NCBI GenBank assembly: GCA_002490665.1 | Contig: DKUL01000003.1 | Location: 15,138-62,658 of the forward strand | From: Lachnospiraceae bacterium UBA7205 | GTDB taxonomy: Bacteria; Bacillota; Clostridia; Lachnospirales; Lachnospiraceae | Direction of reading: 5' to 3' | Length of the DNA: 47,521 nucleotides | Shown here: piece by piece, positions 25,101 to 33,505 of the stretch | Layout: every line of letters begins with the position of its first letter | Position numbering within the stretch: position 1 is the first letter of the stretch | Made by a program: the position numbers and the translations under genes | The notes under the pieces: generated by a model | Told to the model about the DNA's origin: nothing | The model's input: only the letters and a program-made list of their open reading frames with translations | Database searches by the model: none

Positions 25101-25820
25101 TTAATCAAACAGTATTTTATCGACCGTGACAAAATCATACCCTTGTTTCTGCAGTTCGTCGACAACCATAATGGCAGCGTCCACGGAGGAATCATAGTAA
25201 TCGTGCAGCAGGATAATGTCATTGTCGGACACTTTTTTGAGGACGGCGTTTGCCACGCGGCTGGCGTTGGCGGTGCACCAGTCGAGCGGGTCGACGTTCC
25301 AGAGGACAGGAAACATATTGAGCTCCGTCTCGATTTTTTTGTCCCAGGAACCATATGGGGGACGCACATACTGGATTTCGTCGCCCGTTATGTCGGAAAG
25401 AATCTTGTTCGTCTGTATCAGCTCGTTCTGGAACTGCTCCTTGTTTGCGGAAGTAAGCTGGATATGGCTGTATGTGTGATTGCCGATTAAATGCCCTTCG
25501 TCATGGATTCTTTTTATGACGTCAGGGTGCAGCTCCGCGTGTTCTCCCGTAACAAAAAAAGTTGCCTTTACGCCGCGTTCCTTGAGGGCATCGAGCAGCT
25601 TTTCCGTATATACCGGATGCGGACCGTCATCGAACGTGAGGGCAACACGCCTGATTTCCGCAGAATCGTTTCCGGGCGTATTTTTCACTGCCGGGGAAGT
25701 GGTGAAAACTGTTTTGGACGGCAGAAGCTGTCTTGCCAGCGCCAGTACGGTCAGGCACAGGCATATGGTGTATAATATATTGAATATGCGATTATAATGT
25801 TTCATATACGGAACCGCCAT
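25101..25820 (-). CDS. NodB-type polysaccharide deacetylase
   Basis: The 239-residue protein has an N-terminal membrane anchor (about residues 10-30) and a CE4 deacetylase domain. Catalytic motifs are complete: TFDDGPHP (Asp pair), HTYSH (metal His pair), RPPYG, NVDPLDW and IILLHDYYDS. Such enzymes remove N-acetyl groups from peptidoglycan or other wall glycans using a bound metal. A start at 25805 (MKHYNRI) is an alternative; neither has a clear ribosome site. Confidence 0.88.
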   Translation of the reverse strand: MAVPYMKHYNRIFNILYTICLCLTVLALARQLLPSKTVFTTSPAVKNTPGNDSAEIRRVALTFDDGPHPVYTEKLLDALKERGVKATFFVTGEHAELHPDVIKRIHDEGHLIGNHTYSHIQLTSANKEQFQNELIQTNKILSDITGDEIQYVRPPYGSWDKKIETELNMFPVLWNVDPLDWCTANASRVANAVLKKVSDNDIILLHDYYDSSVDAAIMVVDELQKQGYDFVTVDKILFD

Positions 25821-25875
25821 GGTACACTACGTTCATATATATTGTATGCAGCGGAAAGGATTTGGTTACAGTTCA

Positions 25876-25904
25876 TTGTGTAAAAAATTCAAAGATGATA
25901 TACT
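25876..25904 (+). promoter_or_regulatory. promoter of the epimerase gene
   Basis: TTGTGT (25876-25881), 17 bp and TATACT (25899-25904). Confidence 0.6.
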
Positions 25905-25934
25905 ATAAAAAATGAACAGAGAAGGAGAAAAGAA

Positions 25935-27005
25935 ATGTTAGCAAAAAATGTGACACTGGAACATAAAAATATACTTGTGACCGGGGCTGCCGGTTTTATC
26001 GGCTCCAACCTTGTGCTTGCGCTTTTAAAAGGTACGGAAAATGTGCATATCATCGGTATTGACAACATGAATGACTATTATGACGTCTCGCTCAAGGAGT
26101 TCCGGCTGAACCAGATTAAGGAGCTGGCGGACTGCGTATCGGGCGATTTTTCATTTGTCAGGGGCAGCATTGCGGACAAGGCACTGGTCAATGAACTGTT
26201 CGACAGGTATCAGCCACAGGTGGTGGTAAATCTTGCGGCGCAGGCAGGCGTGCGCTACAGTATTGAAAACCCGGATGCGTATGTCGAGTCCAACCTGATT
26301 GGGTTTTACAACATACTGGAAGCGTGCCGTCACAGCTATGACAACGGCGCAGATGGTGTGGAGCACCTCGTATATGCCAGCTCCTCCTCCGTGTATGGCA
26401 GCAATAAGAAAATCCCATACGCAACGGAGGACAAGGTCGACAATCCGGTTTCCCTATATGCTGCCACCAAGAAGTCGAATGAGCTGCTCGCCCACGCGTA
26501 CTCCAAGCTGTATGGGATTGCGTCCACCGGGCTCCGGTTCTTTACCGTATATGGACCTGCGGGACGTCCGGACATGGCGTATTTTGGGTTTACGGACAAG
26601 CTGGTACACAACAAGATGATTCAAATATTTAACTATGGAAACTGCAAGCGTGATTTTACCTATATTGATGATATTGTGACGGGCGTGACAGCCGTGATGC
26701 AGTGTGCGCCGCTTCCAAATGACGACGGCGTGCGGTACAATATATATAATATCGGAAACAACCAGCCGGAAAACCTGCTTGACTTCGTGGAGATTTTGCA
26801 GGAAGAGCTGAAGGCTGCCGGCGTACTGCCACAGGATTACGACTTTGAGGCACATAAGGAGCTGGTGGGAATGCAGCCCGGCGATGTGGAGATTACCTAT
26901 GCCGATGTACATGCGCTTGAGCGCGATTTTGGCTTTAAGCCGGAAACAAGCCTGCGGGACGGCCTGCGTCGCTTTGCACAATGGTATAAGGATTTTTACG
27001 CATAA
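25935..27005 (+). CDS. NAD-dependent nucleotide-sugar epimerase, UDP-glucuronate 4-epimerase-like
   Basis: The 356-residue extended short-chain dehydrogenase has the NAD-binding GAAGFIGSN (about residues 18-26), NLAAQAGVRYSIENP (typical of the UDP-glucuronate 4-epimerase group), a Ser-rich ASSSSVYG and the catalytic YAATKK. RDFTYIDDIV near residue 237 is also typical. It would make UDP-galacturonate for surface glycans. The ribosome site AGAAGGAG is strong and the gene has its own promoter. It stands alone. Confidence 0.87.
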   Translation: MLAKNVTLEHKNILVTGAAGFIGSNLVLALLKGTENVHIIGIDNMNDYYDVSLKEFRLNQIKELADCVSGDFSFVRGSIADKALVNELFDRYQPQVVVNLAAQAGVRYSIENPDAYVESNLIGFYNILEACRHSYDNGADGVEHLVYASSSSVYGSNKKIPYATEDKVDNPVSLYAATKKSNELLAHAYSKLYGIASTGLRFFTVYGPAGRPDMAYFGFTDKLVHNKMIQIFNYGNCKRDFTYIDDIVTGVTAVMQCAPLPNDDGVRYNIYNIGNNQPENLLDFVEILQEELKAAGVLPQDYDFEAHKELVGMQPGDVEITYADVHALERDFGFKPETSLRDGLRRFAQWYKDFYA

Positions 27006-27008
27006 TTG

Positions 27009-27037
27009 TTGCAATTTGACGGTCAAAAAGTTATACT
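27009..27037 (+). promoter_or_regulatory. promoter of the pilB operon with a palindrome in the spacer
   Basis: TTGCAA (27009-27014), 17 bp and TATACT (27032-27037). The spacer contains the perfect palindrome TTTGAC-G-GTCAAA (27015-27027), a likely operator. The site begins only 3 bp after the epimerase stop codon. Confidence 0.7.
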
Positions 27038-27083
27038 AATAGATAGATGTAAAAGAATCGACTAAAAAAGGACGTGGAAGTTC

Positions 27084-28775
27084 ATGGATTTTAAAAGAAA
27101 AAAAATCAGACTTGGCGATTTGCTTGTGGCGACCGGGAGCATTACGGAGGAACAGCTCCAGAGGGCGCTTGCAAAGCAGAAGGAGCGGAATAAAAAGCTG
27201 GGGGAAATCCTTGTAGACGAGGGGTTTATCACTGAGGATGACATCGCAGTGGCACTGAGCAATCAGCTGAATATCGAGATTGTCGACCTGCAGAATATAA
27301 ACGTGGATAAGTCTGTAACACAGCTTGTTCCGGTAAATATCCTGAAAAAATATACCATGATTCCGTTTGCATTCAGTGAGAACAACAAGAATGTCCTCCG
27401 GGTGGCGATGGAAAACCCGCTCGACACATATGCGCAGGAGGATATATCCATCATTACGAACTATCAGGTGGAACCTGTGGTTGCGACGACCAGAAGCATC
27501 ATGCTTGCCATTGACAAGTATTTCGGGCAGGCGGAAATGAAAGATGCGCTCAACCAGTATGCAAAGGAAAAGAAGCTTGAGGTTGAGGTGGATGAGCATG
27601 AGGAGGCGGAAATCAACAGCTCCCCGATTGTAAAGCTTGTCAAGGAAATGATAGACCTTGCCGTGCGCCAGCGCGCATCGGATATCCATGTGGAGCCGAT
27701 GGAGGACTATATCCGCGTGCGTTACCGTATCGACGGTGTATTGCAGAAGAAGGCGACCTACAATGTCTCCGTGCTTCCGGCAATCATCGCGCGTATCAAG
27801 ATTATAGGCGGCATGGATATTTCCGAGAAGAGAAAGCCGCAGGATGGGCGTATCACACAGGTTGTAGACCATGTTGAGTATGATATCCGTGTTTCCATCC
27901 TGCCGACGGTATTTGGCGAGAAGGTCGTTATGCGACTCACTGCAAAGATGGCGCTTACAAGGGAAAAGAGCCAGCTTGGCCTGAAGCCGTATGAGCTGGA
28001 ACAGTTTGACTATATTATCAAAAATCCGCATGGCATCCTTCTGGTAACAGGACCGACCGGTAGTGGTAAGTCAACGACATTGTATACCGCGCTGAGCGAA
28101 TTAAACACAAACGACGTTAATATTATTACGGTAGAAGATCCTGTCGAGGCAAATATTGACGGCATCAACCAGGTTCAGGTAAATCCCAAGGCAGATCTTA
28201 CCTTTGCGAGTGCACTGCGCTCCATCCTGCGACAGGACCCGGACATTATCATGATTGGTGAGATTCGAGATACGGAGACGGCAGCCATAGCGGTGCAGGC
28301 GTCCATCACGGGACATCTTGTGGTAAGCACGCTGCATACCAACTCGGCTGCAAGCTCCATCACGCGTCTTGAGGATATGGGAATTGAGTCCTATCTGATA
28401 GCAGATTCCGTAATCGGCGTCATTGCCCAGCGACTTGTCAGGCGTCTCTGCCCTCTCTGCAAGAAGCCAAGACCGGCGACGGAGCAGGAGAAGGAATTCA
28501 TGGGAGTGGACGTCAGTGAAGAAGTCACGATTTATGACCCATGCGGCTGTTCGAAGTGTGAAAATACAGGCTATAAAGGACGAATCGGTGTCTATGAGAT
28601 TATGAAGATGACGCCCACGCTCAAAAAGATTATCAGCAGGCGGGATGGTGCGGATGTCCTGAAGGAAAAAGCGATTGAGGAAGGAATGAGAACCCTGCGG
28701 ATGAGCGGTTCAGGTTATGTGCTTGATGGCACAACTTCCTTTTCGGAGGTCGTGCGCATATCATTTGATTCATAA
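27084..28775 (+). CDS. pilB: PilB/GspE-type secretion ATPase
   Basis: The 563-residue ATPase drives assembly of type IV pilus-like filaments. It has an N-terminal MshEN-type region (about 1-150, with the repeat LGDLLVATGSITEEQL / LGEILVDEGFITEDDI), Walker A GPTGSGKSTT (about 323-332), Walker B IIMIGEIRDTETA (about 387-399) and a C-terminal zinc site with CPLC and CGCSKC. MshEN domains in relatives can bind c-di-GMP; the visible LG...L.G.I pattern fits this. It is followed by PilC, but no prepilin, prepilin peptidase or PilM-type gene is in the window. Confidence 0.93.
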   Translation: MDFKRKKIRLGDLLVATGSITEEQLQRALAKQKERNKKLGEILVDEGFITEDDIAVALSNQLNIEIVDLQNINVDKSVTQLVPVNILKKYTMIPFAFSENNKNVLRVAMENPLDTYAQEDISIITNYQVEPVVATTRSIMLAIDKYFGQAEMKDALNQYAKEKKLEVEVDEHEEAEINSSPIVKLVKEMIDLAVRQRASDIHVEPMEDYIRVRYRIDGVLQKKATYNVSVLPAIIARIKIIGGMDISEKRKPQDGRITQVVDHVEYDIRVSILPTVFGEKVVMRLTAKMALTREKSQLGLKPYELEQFDYIIKNPHGILLVTGPTGSGKSTTLYTALSELNTNDVNIITVEDPVEANIDGINQVQVNPKADLTFASALRSILRQDPDIIMIGEIRDTETAAIAVQASITGHLVVSTLHTNSAASSITRLEDMGIESYLIADSVIGVIAQRLVRRLCPLCKKPRPATEQEKEFMGVDVSEEVTIYDPCGCSKCENTGYKGRIGVYEIMKMTPTLKKIISRRDGADVLKEKAIEEGMRTLRMSGSGYVLDGTTSFSEVVRISFDS

Positions 28776-28841
28776 AGGACACCATAAAATACAAAGACGC
28801 GGATGAAGAAGCGGGCAGCATGAAAGGGGAAAGTGGCAGAA

Positions 28842-30056
28842 ATGGCAAAATATGGGTATGAAGCCATAGATAAGCTTGGAAAAGAAGTGAAGGGTTCCAT
28901 AGATGCAGACAGCGAGGACGAGGTAAAAAGTAAACTGCGAGGCCAGGGGCTGACTGTTGTTTCTGTAAAGGGACAGAGCATACTGACACAGGATATCAAT
29001 ATCCAGATAGGAGGGTATCCGACGGCGAGGGATCTCAGCGTCATGTGCCGTCAGTTCGTCAGTATGAACAAGGCGGGCGTAACGATTATGGAGACGCTGC
29101 GCATGCTGCATGAACAGACGGAAAACAAGAGATTAAAGGATGCGCTCAACGAGGTAAGAATCGGCATTGAAAAGGGTGATACGCTTGCGCAGGCGCTCGG
29201 TGACCATCCCAAGGTGTTCCCAAGCCTTATGGTGAACATGGTGGCGGCAGGCGAGGCATCAGGTACCTTACATATTGCAATGGACAGGGTTTCGACACAG
29301 CTTGACAAGTCAAGCAGGACGCAGGCGCTTGTGAAAAAGGCGATGATATATCCGATTGCAGTGTTTATTATTGCGATTATCATTACGGTTGTCATGCTGG
29401 TTGTCGTGATTCCTTCCTATGAGACGATGTTTGTTGACCTGGGCACGGAGCTTCCGGGTATCACAAAATTTTATGTGGCACTGAGCAACGGACTGATTAA
29501 TTACTGGTTTATCATTGTTCCGGTTATTGCGGGAATTGCGATTGGCATCGGCTATTTTGCAAAAACACTGGCAGGAAAACATTTTTTTGGAATGCTTGCC
29601 TTAAAGATACCAATCCTGAAAAACATGACAGTGAAGTCCGCGGCGGCACAGATGGCAAGGACGCTTGGCACCTTGCTGGGTTCCGGTGTGTCGCTTGTCG
29701 AGGCGACAGAAATCGTGTCAGGCATCATGGGCAACATTTATTTCAAGGAGGCATTGAAGGATGCGTCTGACCAGGTGTCCATTGGTATGCCGCTGTCCCG
29801 TCCGCTTGAGGACTGCGGGCTGTTTCCGCCGATGGTATACCATATGCTCCGCATTGGTGAGGAATCCGGTAATACGGAAGACATGCTGGATAAGCTTGCA
29901 GACTACTATGACGAAGAAGTCGAAATGGCAGTGCAGTCACTGATGGCGGCGATGGAGCCAATGATTATTGTCGTGCTCGCAGTTGTGGTAGGCGGACTGG
30001 TAGCTGCATGTATGGCACCGATGATGACGATGTATACTGCACTTGATTCGATGTAA
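28842..30056 (+). CDS. pilC: PilC/GspF-type inner-membrane platform protein
   Basis: The protein of about 404 residues has two GspF domains (about 70-190 and 270-395) and three hydrophobic helices (about 170-190, 220-240, 375-395). It opens MAKYGYEAIDKLGKEVKGSI, as usual for the family. It forms the membrane platform on which PilB turns. The ATG at 28842 is chosen by family start; a GTG at 28833, closer to AAAGGGG, is the alternative. Confidence 0.92.
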   Translation: MAKYGYEAIDKLGKEVKGSIDADSEDEVKSKLRGQGLTVVSVKGQSILTQDINIQIGGYPTARDLSVMCRQFVSMNKAGVTIMETLRMLHEQTENKRLKDALNEVRIGIEKGDTLAQALGDHPKVFPSLMVNMVAAGEASGTLHIAMDRVSTQLDKSSRTQALVKKAMIYPIAVFIIAIIITVVMLVVVIPSYETMFVDLGTELPGITKFYVALSNGLINYWFIIVPVIAGIAIGIGYFAKTLAGKHFFGMLALKIPILKNMTVKSAAAQMARTLGTLLGSGVSLVEATEIVSGIMGNIYFKEALKDASDQVSIGMPLSRPLEDCGLFPPMVYHMLRIGEESGNTEDMLDKLADYYDEEVEMAVQSLMAAMEPMIIVVLAVVVGGLVAACMAPMMTMYTALDSM

Positions 30057-30089
30057 TAAAAACGGTTGATAGAAGAGCGGAGGACAGGA

Positions 30090-30593
30090 ATGGCAGGATT
30101 TGATAAGGATGCGTTTTGGAGCAAAATATTGTCCATGTATGACACGGCAAGGGAGAACAACTATGTCGTGAAAATTGACGAGGAACAGATTCGGGAGCTG
30201 AAGTCGATTTATATTGATTTGTACATACCCATGGAGAACTTAAGCCATTATGATGACGAGAAATTGCTCAAGAAAATGATGACAACGATTTCGTCGATGT
30301 ACAAGGTGGATAAGGACACCATGGGAAATTCAGGTGAGATTGTCCAGCTGGTCAATACAGTCAACTATGATGGCAGGAACATGTACATCTGGTTTGCCAA
30401 AATATCCCCGGTAAAAATGAGGCGGATTCAGCTTGGTAAGACAAGGGAACAGATTGCAGAGCGAATGGGTTACGGGGTGTCGGCAGTGAAAAACTGTGAG
30501 GCTTCCTTCTGCGATTTGTCAAGACAGCCGGAACGGCTGATACGGAAACTTGCAAAGGCACTGGAATGTGACCCGTCGGCACTGTTGAATTAA
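30090..30593 (+). CDS. unrecognised protein with C-terminal Cro/CI-type HTH
   Basis: The 167-residue protein has a helical N-terminal part without a family I recognise (about 1-105) and a helix-turn-helix of the XRE kind at about 112-165 (GKTREQIAERMGYGVSAVKNCE and a LAKALECDPSALL ending). The ATG at 30090 follows GGAGG (30078-30082). It lies 33 bp after pilC and 17 bp before the CheC-like gene. It may regulate this operon through the palindrome at 27015-27027, but the HTH could also serve protein contacts. Confidence 0.7.
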   Translation: MAGFDKDAFWSKILSMYDTARENNYVVKIDEEQIRELKSIYIDLYIPMENLSHYDDEKLLKKMMTTISSMYKVDKDTMGNSGEIVQLVNTVNYDGRNMYIWFAKISPVKMRRIQLGKTREQIAERMGYGVSAVKNCEASFCDLSRQPERLIRKLAKALECDPSALLN

Positions 30594-30610
30594 AAAATGG
30601 AGGGAAATGA

Positions 30611-31234
30611 ATGGGCAGCTATATTTTTACGGATATGGAGATTGATGCGATTGGGGAAATTTCAAACATATGTCTTGGGTCGTCGGCGTCGACACTCAGT
30701 ATGCTGGTGCGCCATACAGTAGATATTACTCCGCCGAAGGTCGAAATAATCGAGAAAAGCGAGTATACGAAGAACGTATCCTCCAAAAAGGTTTTTGTTA
30801 AGGTGAATTATGTGGAAGGCGTGAAGGGATGCAGTATATTGATGCTTGAGGAGCATGATGCCAAGGCGATTGCCGACCTGATGATGGGAAGCGATGGAAA
30901 TGGTGACTTTGCAAAAATGGAGCTGGGGGAGCTTCATATCAGTGCAGTGTCCGAGGCAATGAACCAGATGATGGGAGCGGCAGCGACTGCCATGAGTGTC
31001 ATGCTGGAGAGAAAAACGGACATATCGACGCCGGAAGCAAAATTTATGGAGGATGGAGAGTACATTGCATACGAGTTTCCGGATGAGGAGCGGTTTGTGA
31101 AGGTAAGGTTTCGGATGAAAGTCGGGGATATTATCAATAGTCCTGTCGTACAGCTGTATCCCCATAACCTTGGTAAGGCAATCAGTGACCTTTTCCTTAT
31201 CAAGAAGGCAAAAGAGAAGGAAAGTCAGCAATAA
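30611..31234 (+). CDS. CheC/FliY-type CheY-P phosphatase
   Basis: The 207-residue protein contains two intact CheC active-site motifs of the form D/S-xxx-E-xx-N-x22-P. The first is D12, E16, N19, P42; the second is S111, E115, N118, P141. CheC, CheX and FliY remove phosphate from CheY and so end chemotaxis signals. There is no FliN-like SpoA domain, so it is not a full FliY. No flagellar or other che gene adjoins it. Placed between pilBC and a membrane protein, it may act on a response regulator that controls the pilus. Confidence 0.85.
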   Translation: MGSYIFTDMEIDAIGEISNICLGSSASTLSMLVRHTVDITPPKVEIIEKSEYTKNVSSKKVFVKVNYVEGVKGCSILMLEEHDAKAIADLMMGSDGNGDFAKMELGELHISAVSEAMNQMMGAAATAMSVMLERKTDISTPEAKFMEDGEYIAYEFPDEERFVKVRFRMKVGDIINSPVVQLYPHNLGKAISDLFLIKKAKEKESQQ

Positions 31235-32221
31235 ATGGGTACAGAAGATAGAAAGAAGCGATTAACCAGAAAAAATATGAAAAAGTTATACGAAATTTCT
31301 TATAGCTTTCTGAGAAAAATAAAATATGACCACGTGTCCTCATTTGCAGGACACGCGGCTTTATTTTTGCTTATGTCGCTGTTTCCGATGGCGATGTACT
31401 GCATATCCATGTTCAACTATCTTCCGATTGACACGGGGCGCTTTACGGCATATCTGCTTGGTGTCATACCGGAAGGATTTGCACCGCTTCTGAACCAGAT
31501 TCTTGCGGAGGCGTATGCGGAGAGTACGACCATGGTAAAATCATTTACCATGCTGGTCATGCTGTTCTGTGCGTCCAAGGGTGTCTATGCGGTTATTATC
31601 GGTATGAACGCGGTATATGGCATCAGGGAGACAAGAGGGACGGTATTTGTATATGCGCTTGCAGTCCTCTATGTGGTAGTCTTTTTTTCGGCAATGGGGC
31701 TTATGATGGTTCTGATTGTCCTGGGGAACAATATTTTTAACTGGCTGCTTCAGTTTGTGCCGGGAATGGCTGTGTTTGGCACGTTGTTCAAATACGGAAA
31801 ATACCTGTGTATGCTCGTGTTTTTGATTCTTTTCTTTTTGCTGGTGTACATGAATTTTCCCAACAGAAAGTCAAAGCTCCGCTATGAGTTCTGGGGGGCG
31901 CTGTTCTCCACAATTGCCTGGCTGGTTTATTCATGGGCATTTTCTTTCTACATAAGTAATTTTGCCAATTATTCGATTACATACGGAAGTCTTGCAACGG
32001 TCGTGATTTTCATTTTGTGGCTGTATGGGACAATGAATATTGTGTTTGTCGGCGCCGAAATCAATGTGGTTCTGCGTAAGTTTGCGGAATATGGGTATAA
32101 TTACAGAAGGGCATACGAGTACTATAAGGATAAGTACCATGGGGATTTGATGGTGCAAAGAGGAATTTTGATTAAGTTCCGTGCAAAGAGAAGACGGGTA
32201 GGGAGAGAAAATGACATATGA
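31235..32221 (+). CDS. YihY/BrkB-family membrane protein
   Basis: The 328-residue protein has six hydrophobic segments. It opens with the family pattern SSFAGHAALFLLMSLFPMAM (about residues 37-56) and ends with YGSLATVVIFILWLYGTMN (about 251-269), then IVFVGAEIN. The function of the family is not settled; the old RNase BN label is not supported. The ATG directly follows the stop codon of the CheC-like gene, with GGAAAG about 11 nt upstream. Its own stop codon overlaps the next start (TGATG). Confidence 0.87.
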   Translation: MGTEDRKKRLTRKNMKKLYEISYSFLRKIKYDHVSSFAGHAALFLLMSLFPMAMYCISMFNYLPIDTGRFTAYLLGVIPEGFAPLLNQILAEAYAESTTMVKSFTMLVMLFCASKGVYAVIIGMNAVYGIRETRGTVFVYALAVLYVVVFFSAMGLMMVLIVLGNNIFNWLLQFVPGMAVFGTLFKYGKYLCMLVFLILFFLLVYMNFPNRKSKLRYEFWGALFSTIAWLVYSWAFSFYISNFANYSITYGSLATVVIFILWLYGTMNIVFVGAEINVVLRKFAEYGYNYRRAYEYYKDKYHGDLMVQRGILIKFRAKRRRVGRENDI

Positions 32222-32391
32222 TGTGTTTATTTTGTGGTAACAGGGAAAAGTGCTGGGAGGATAAAAGCGATGAGGCGCTTGCGCTGGAATGGGTGAAGTG
32301 CGGTTATGATGATTATGTGCTGGATGAACAGATTCATCTGGATGACCTGCTTGCGGAGTCCAGCAGGCGAAGGGAGCCTGACAATGATTAA
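32221..32391 (+). CDS. small Cys-containing protein, unknown
   Basis: The 56-residue frame begins MCLFCGNREKCWEDKSDEAL and is acidic toward its end. Its ATG overlaps the stop codon of the YihY gene (TGATG), pointing to translational coupling. Four Cys residues (C2, C5, C11, C27) include a CxxC and could bind metal. The last codons lie inside a 19-bp hairpin. I do not recognise a family. Confidence 0.6.
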   Translation: MCLFCGNREKCWEDKSDEALALEWVKCGYDDYVLDEQIHLDDLLAESSRRREPDND

Positions 32392-32422
32392 ACCGGATGC
32401 AATGCATCCGGTTTAATCATTG
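32382..32422. terminator. bidirectional hairpin spanning both convergent stop codons
   Basis: Perfect 19-bp arms (32382-32400 and 32404-32422) flank a 3-nt loop, AAT. The arms include the stop codons and last residues (both ...ND) of the small Cys protein on the plus strand and the SH3 protein on the minus strand. The T run is short, but the stem is unusually stable. Transcription from both sides probably ends here. Confidence 0.8.
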
Positions 32423-32844
32423 AGGACAATCACAAAATTGGATGAAATATATGCTTCGTTGTCCTGGTACAGGATTTTTGTCCATCCATTGTCCATTATT
32501 TCCAGTATATCAAAAGTCGTTCCCTCATCGACAGTGTCGAGTACCTTTGCGTCCTCTGATGCCGCGTTGCGGATATTGACACGCGTGGAGGTTTTGCCAT
32601 GTTTGGTGGCGGGCGTGTCCTCCACATCCGGGAGCGGTTCGGATGCCATGGATGCAGTGGCGGCAGCGCTTTGTGCCTGCGGTTCGTCGGCTAAGCTGAC
32701 GGATTCCACAATCGTTGCGGCCTCTGTCTCGTCGACAATGGCATAACGAGGACGCGTTATGATGCAGAAAATCAGGAAACAGATTGAGACGGACATGACA
32801 GTTATTATGGATATCAGGATTGTATTGATTGTTGTTTTCTTCAT
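32413..32844 (-). CDS. membrane-anchored bacterial SH3 domain protein
   Basis: The 143-residue protein has an N-terminal membrane segment (about 7-28), a Ser/Ala/Glu-rich linker and a C-terminal SH3b domain (about 80-143, with TRVNIRNAASEDAKVLDTV, GWTKILYQDNEAYISSNFV). SH3b domains bind peptidoglycan or wall glycans. The ATG at 32844 follows GAGGTGA. Longer upstream frames lack a ribosome site. Confidence 0.85.
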   Translation of the reverse strand: MKKTTINTILISIITVMSVSICFLIFCIITRPRYAIVDETEAATIVESVSLADEPQAQSAAATASMASEPLPDVEDTPATKHGKTSTRVNIRNAASEDAKVLDTVDEGTTFDILEIMDNGWTKILYQDNEAYISSNFVIVLND

Positions 32845-32965
32845 AAATGTCACCTCGTTTTTACGCAGTTTCGTTATACTCGTATTGCACTGAGTGGTCA
32901 GTCTTTTCAAACACGCTCTGGTATAAGCTCGCCTGGTTGTGGGGCAAAGTGGCTTTCGCAAATAT

Positions 32966-32994
32966 AGTATAGCTTATCTGATCCGCATTGGCAA
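32966..32994 (-). promoter_or_regulatory. promoter of the SH3 protein gene
   Basis: On the minus strand TTGCCA (32989-32994), 17 bp and TATACT (32966-32971), giving a leader of about 115 nt. Nothing else is seen between this site and the tRNA promoter. Confidence 0.65.
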
Positions 32995-33084
32995 GAAATC
33001 GCATGTATCGTTTATTATTCTAATATTTTATTAACATTATTGTAATAAAATAGATACATTACAGGGATAAAATAATAAAAATGA

Positions 33085-33113
33085 TTGACAACAGGAGTGG
33101 AGTGTGATATCAT
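33085..33113 (+). promoter_or_regulatory. promoter of tRNA-Thr
   Basis: TTGACA (33085-33090), 17 bp and TATCAT (33108-33113), 27 bp before the tRNA. Confidence 0.8.
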
Positions 33114-33139
33114 ATTTTTCGGTAATAATTTCATACTAA

Positions 33140-33212
33140 GCTGTCTTGGCGCAGTCGGTAGCGCGTCGCCTTGGTAAGGCGGAGGTCGGGGGTTCAAGTC
33201 CCCTAGACAGCT
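33140..33212 (+). tRNA. tRNA-Thr (GGT)
   Basis: The acceptor arms GCTGTCT (33140-33146) and AGACAGC (33205-33211) pair fully, with T as discriminator. The anticodon stem CGCC/GGCG encloses TTGGTAA, giving anticodon GGT. The T arm reads GGGGGTTCAAGTCCCC. CCA is not encoded and must be added. A terminator follows. Confidence 0.95.
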
Positions 33213-33224
33213 CTGAAATAAATG

Positions 33225-33274
33225 AAAATAAAGACTTTTCAAGGAAATCACTCTTTGAAATGTCTTTATTTTTT
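33225..33274 (+). terminator. terminator after tRNA-Thr
   Basis: AAAATAAAGAC (33225-33235) pairs with GTCTTTATTTT (33262-33272); the stem extends inward through TTTCAA/TTGAAA with a bulge, and a T run follows. Confidence 0.85.
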
Positions 33275-33355
33275 ACTATCCGAATCAAAACTTTGAATAT
33301 AGCCCCGAATTGTAACAGTAAATTCCTGGAAATTATATTAAGAATTACAAATTTA

Positions 33356-33384
33356 TTGTTTTTCCAGTGTTCGTTTGTTATACT
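33356..33384 (+). promoter_or_regulatory. candidate promoter of the toxin-antitoxin pair
   Basis: TTGTTT (33356-33361), 17 bp and TATACT (33379-33384). A second -10-like TATAAT lies at 33455-33460. The stretch from 33275 to 33505 is very AT-rich and otherwise without visible features. Confidence 0.5.
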
Positions 33385-33505
33385 TTAATTGAAATCGTAT
33401 AGAATTATGAAAAGGCAGAAAGTATATGTTGTGTATGACTTAAATTGTTGTATATATAATTGAATATTAGCAGTTTAATAAATATAGCTGAAAGGATGTG
33501 TTTTT

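Noticed and set aside
27036..28031. 331-codon open frame on the minus strand
   Set aside because: It is antisense to pilB, which has clear Walker motifs. No family resemblance is seen in the antisense product.
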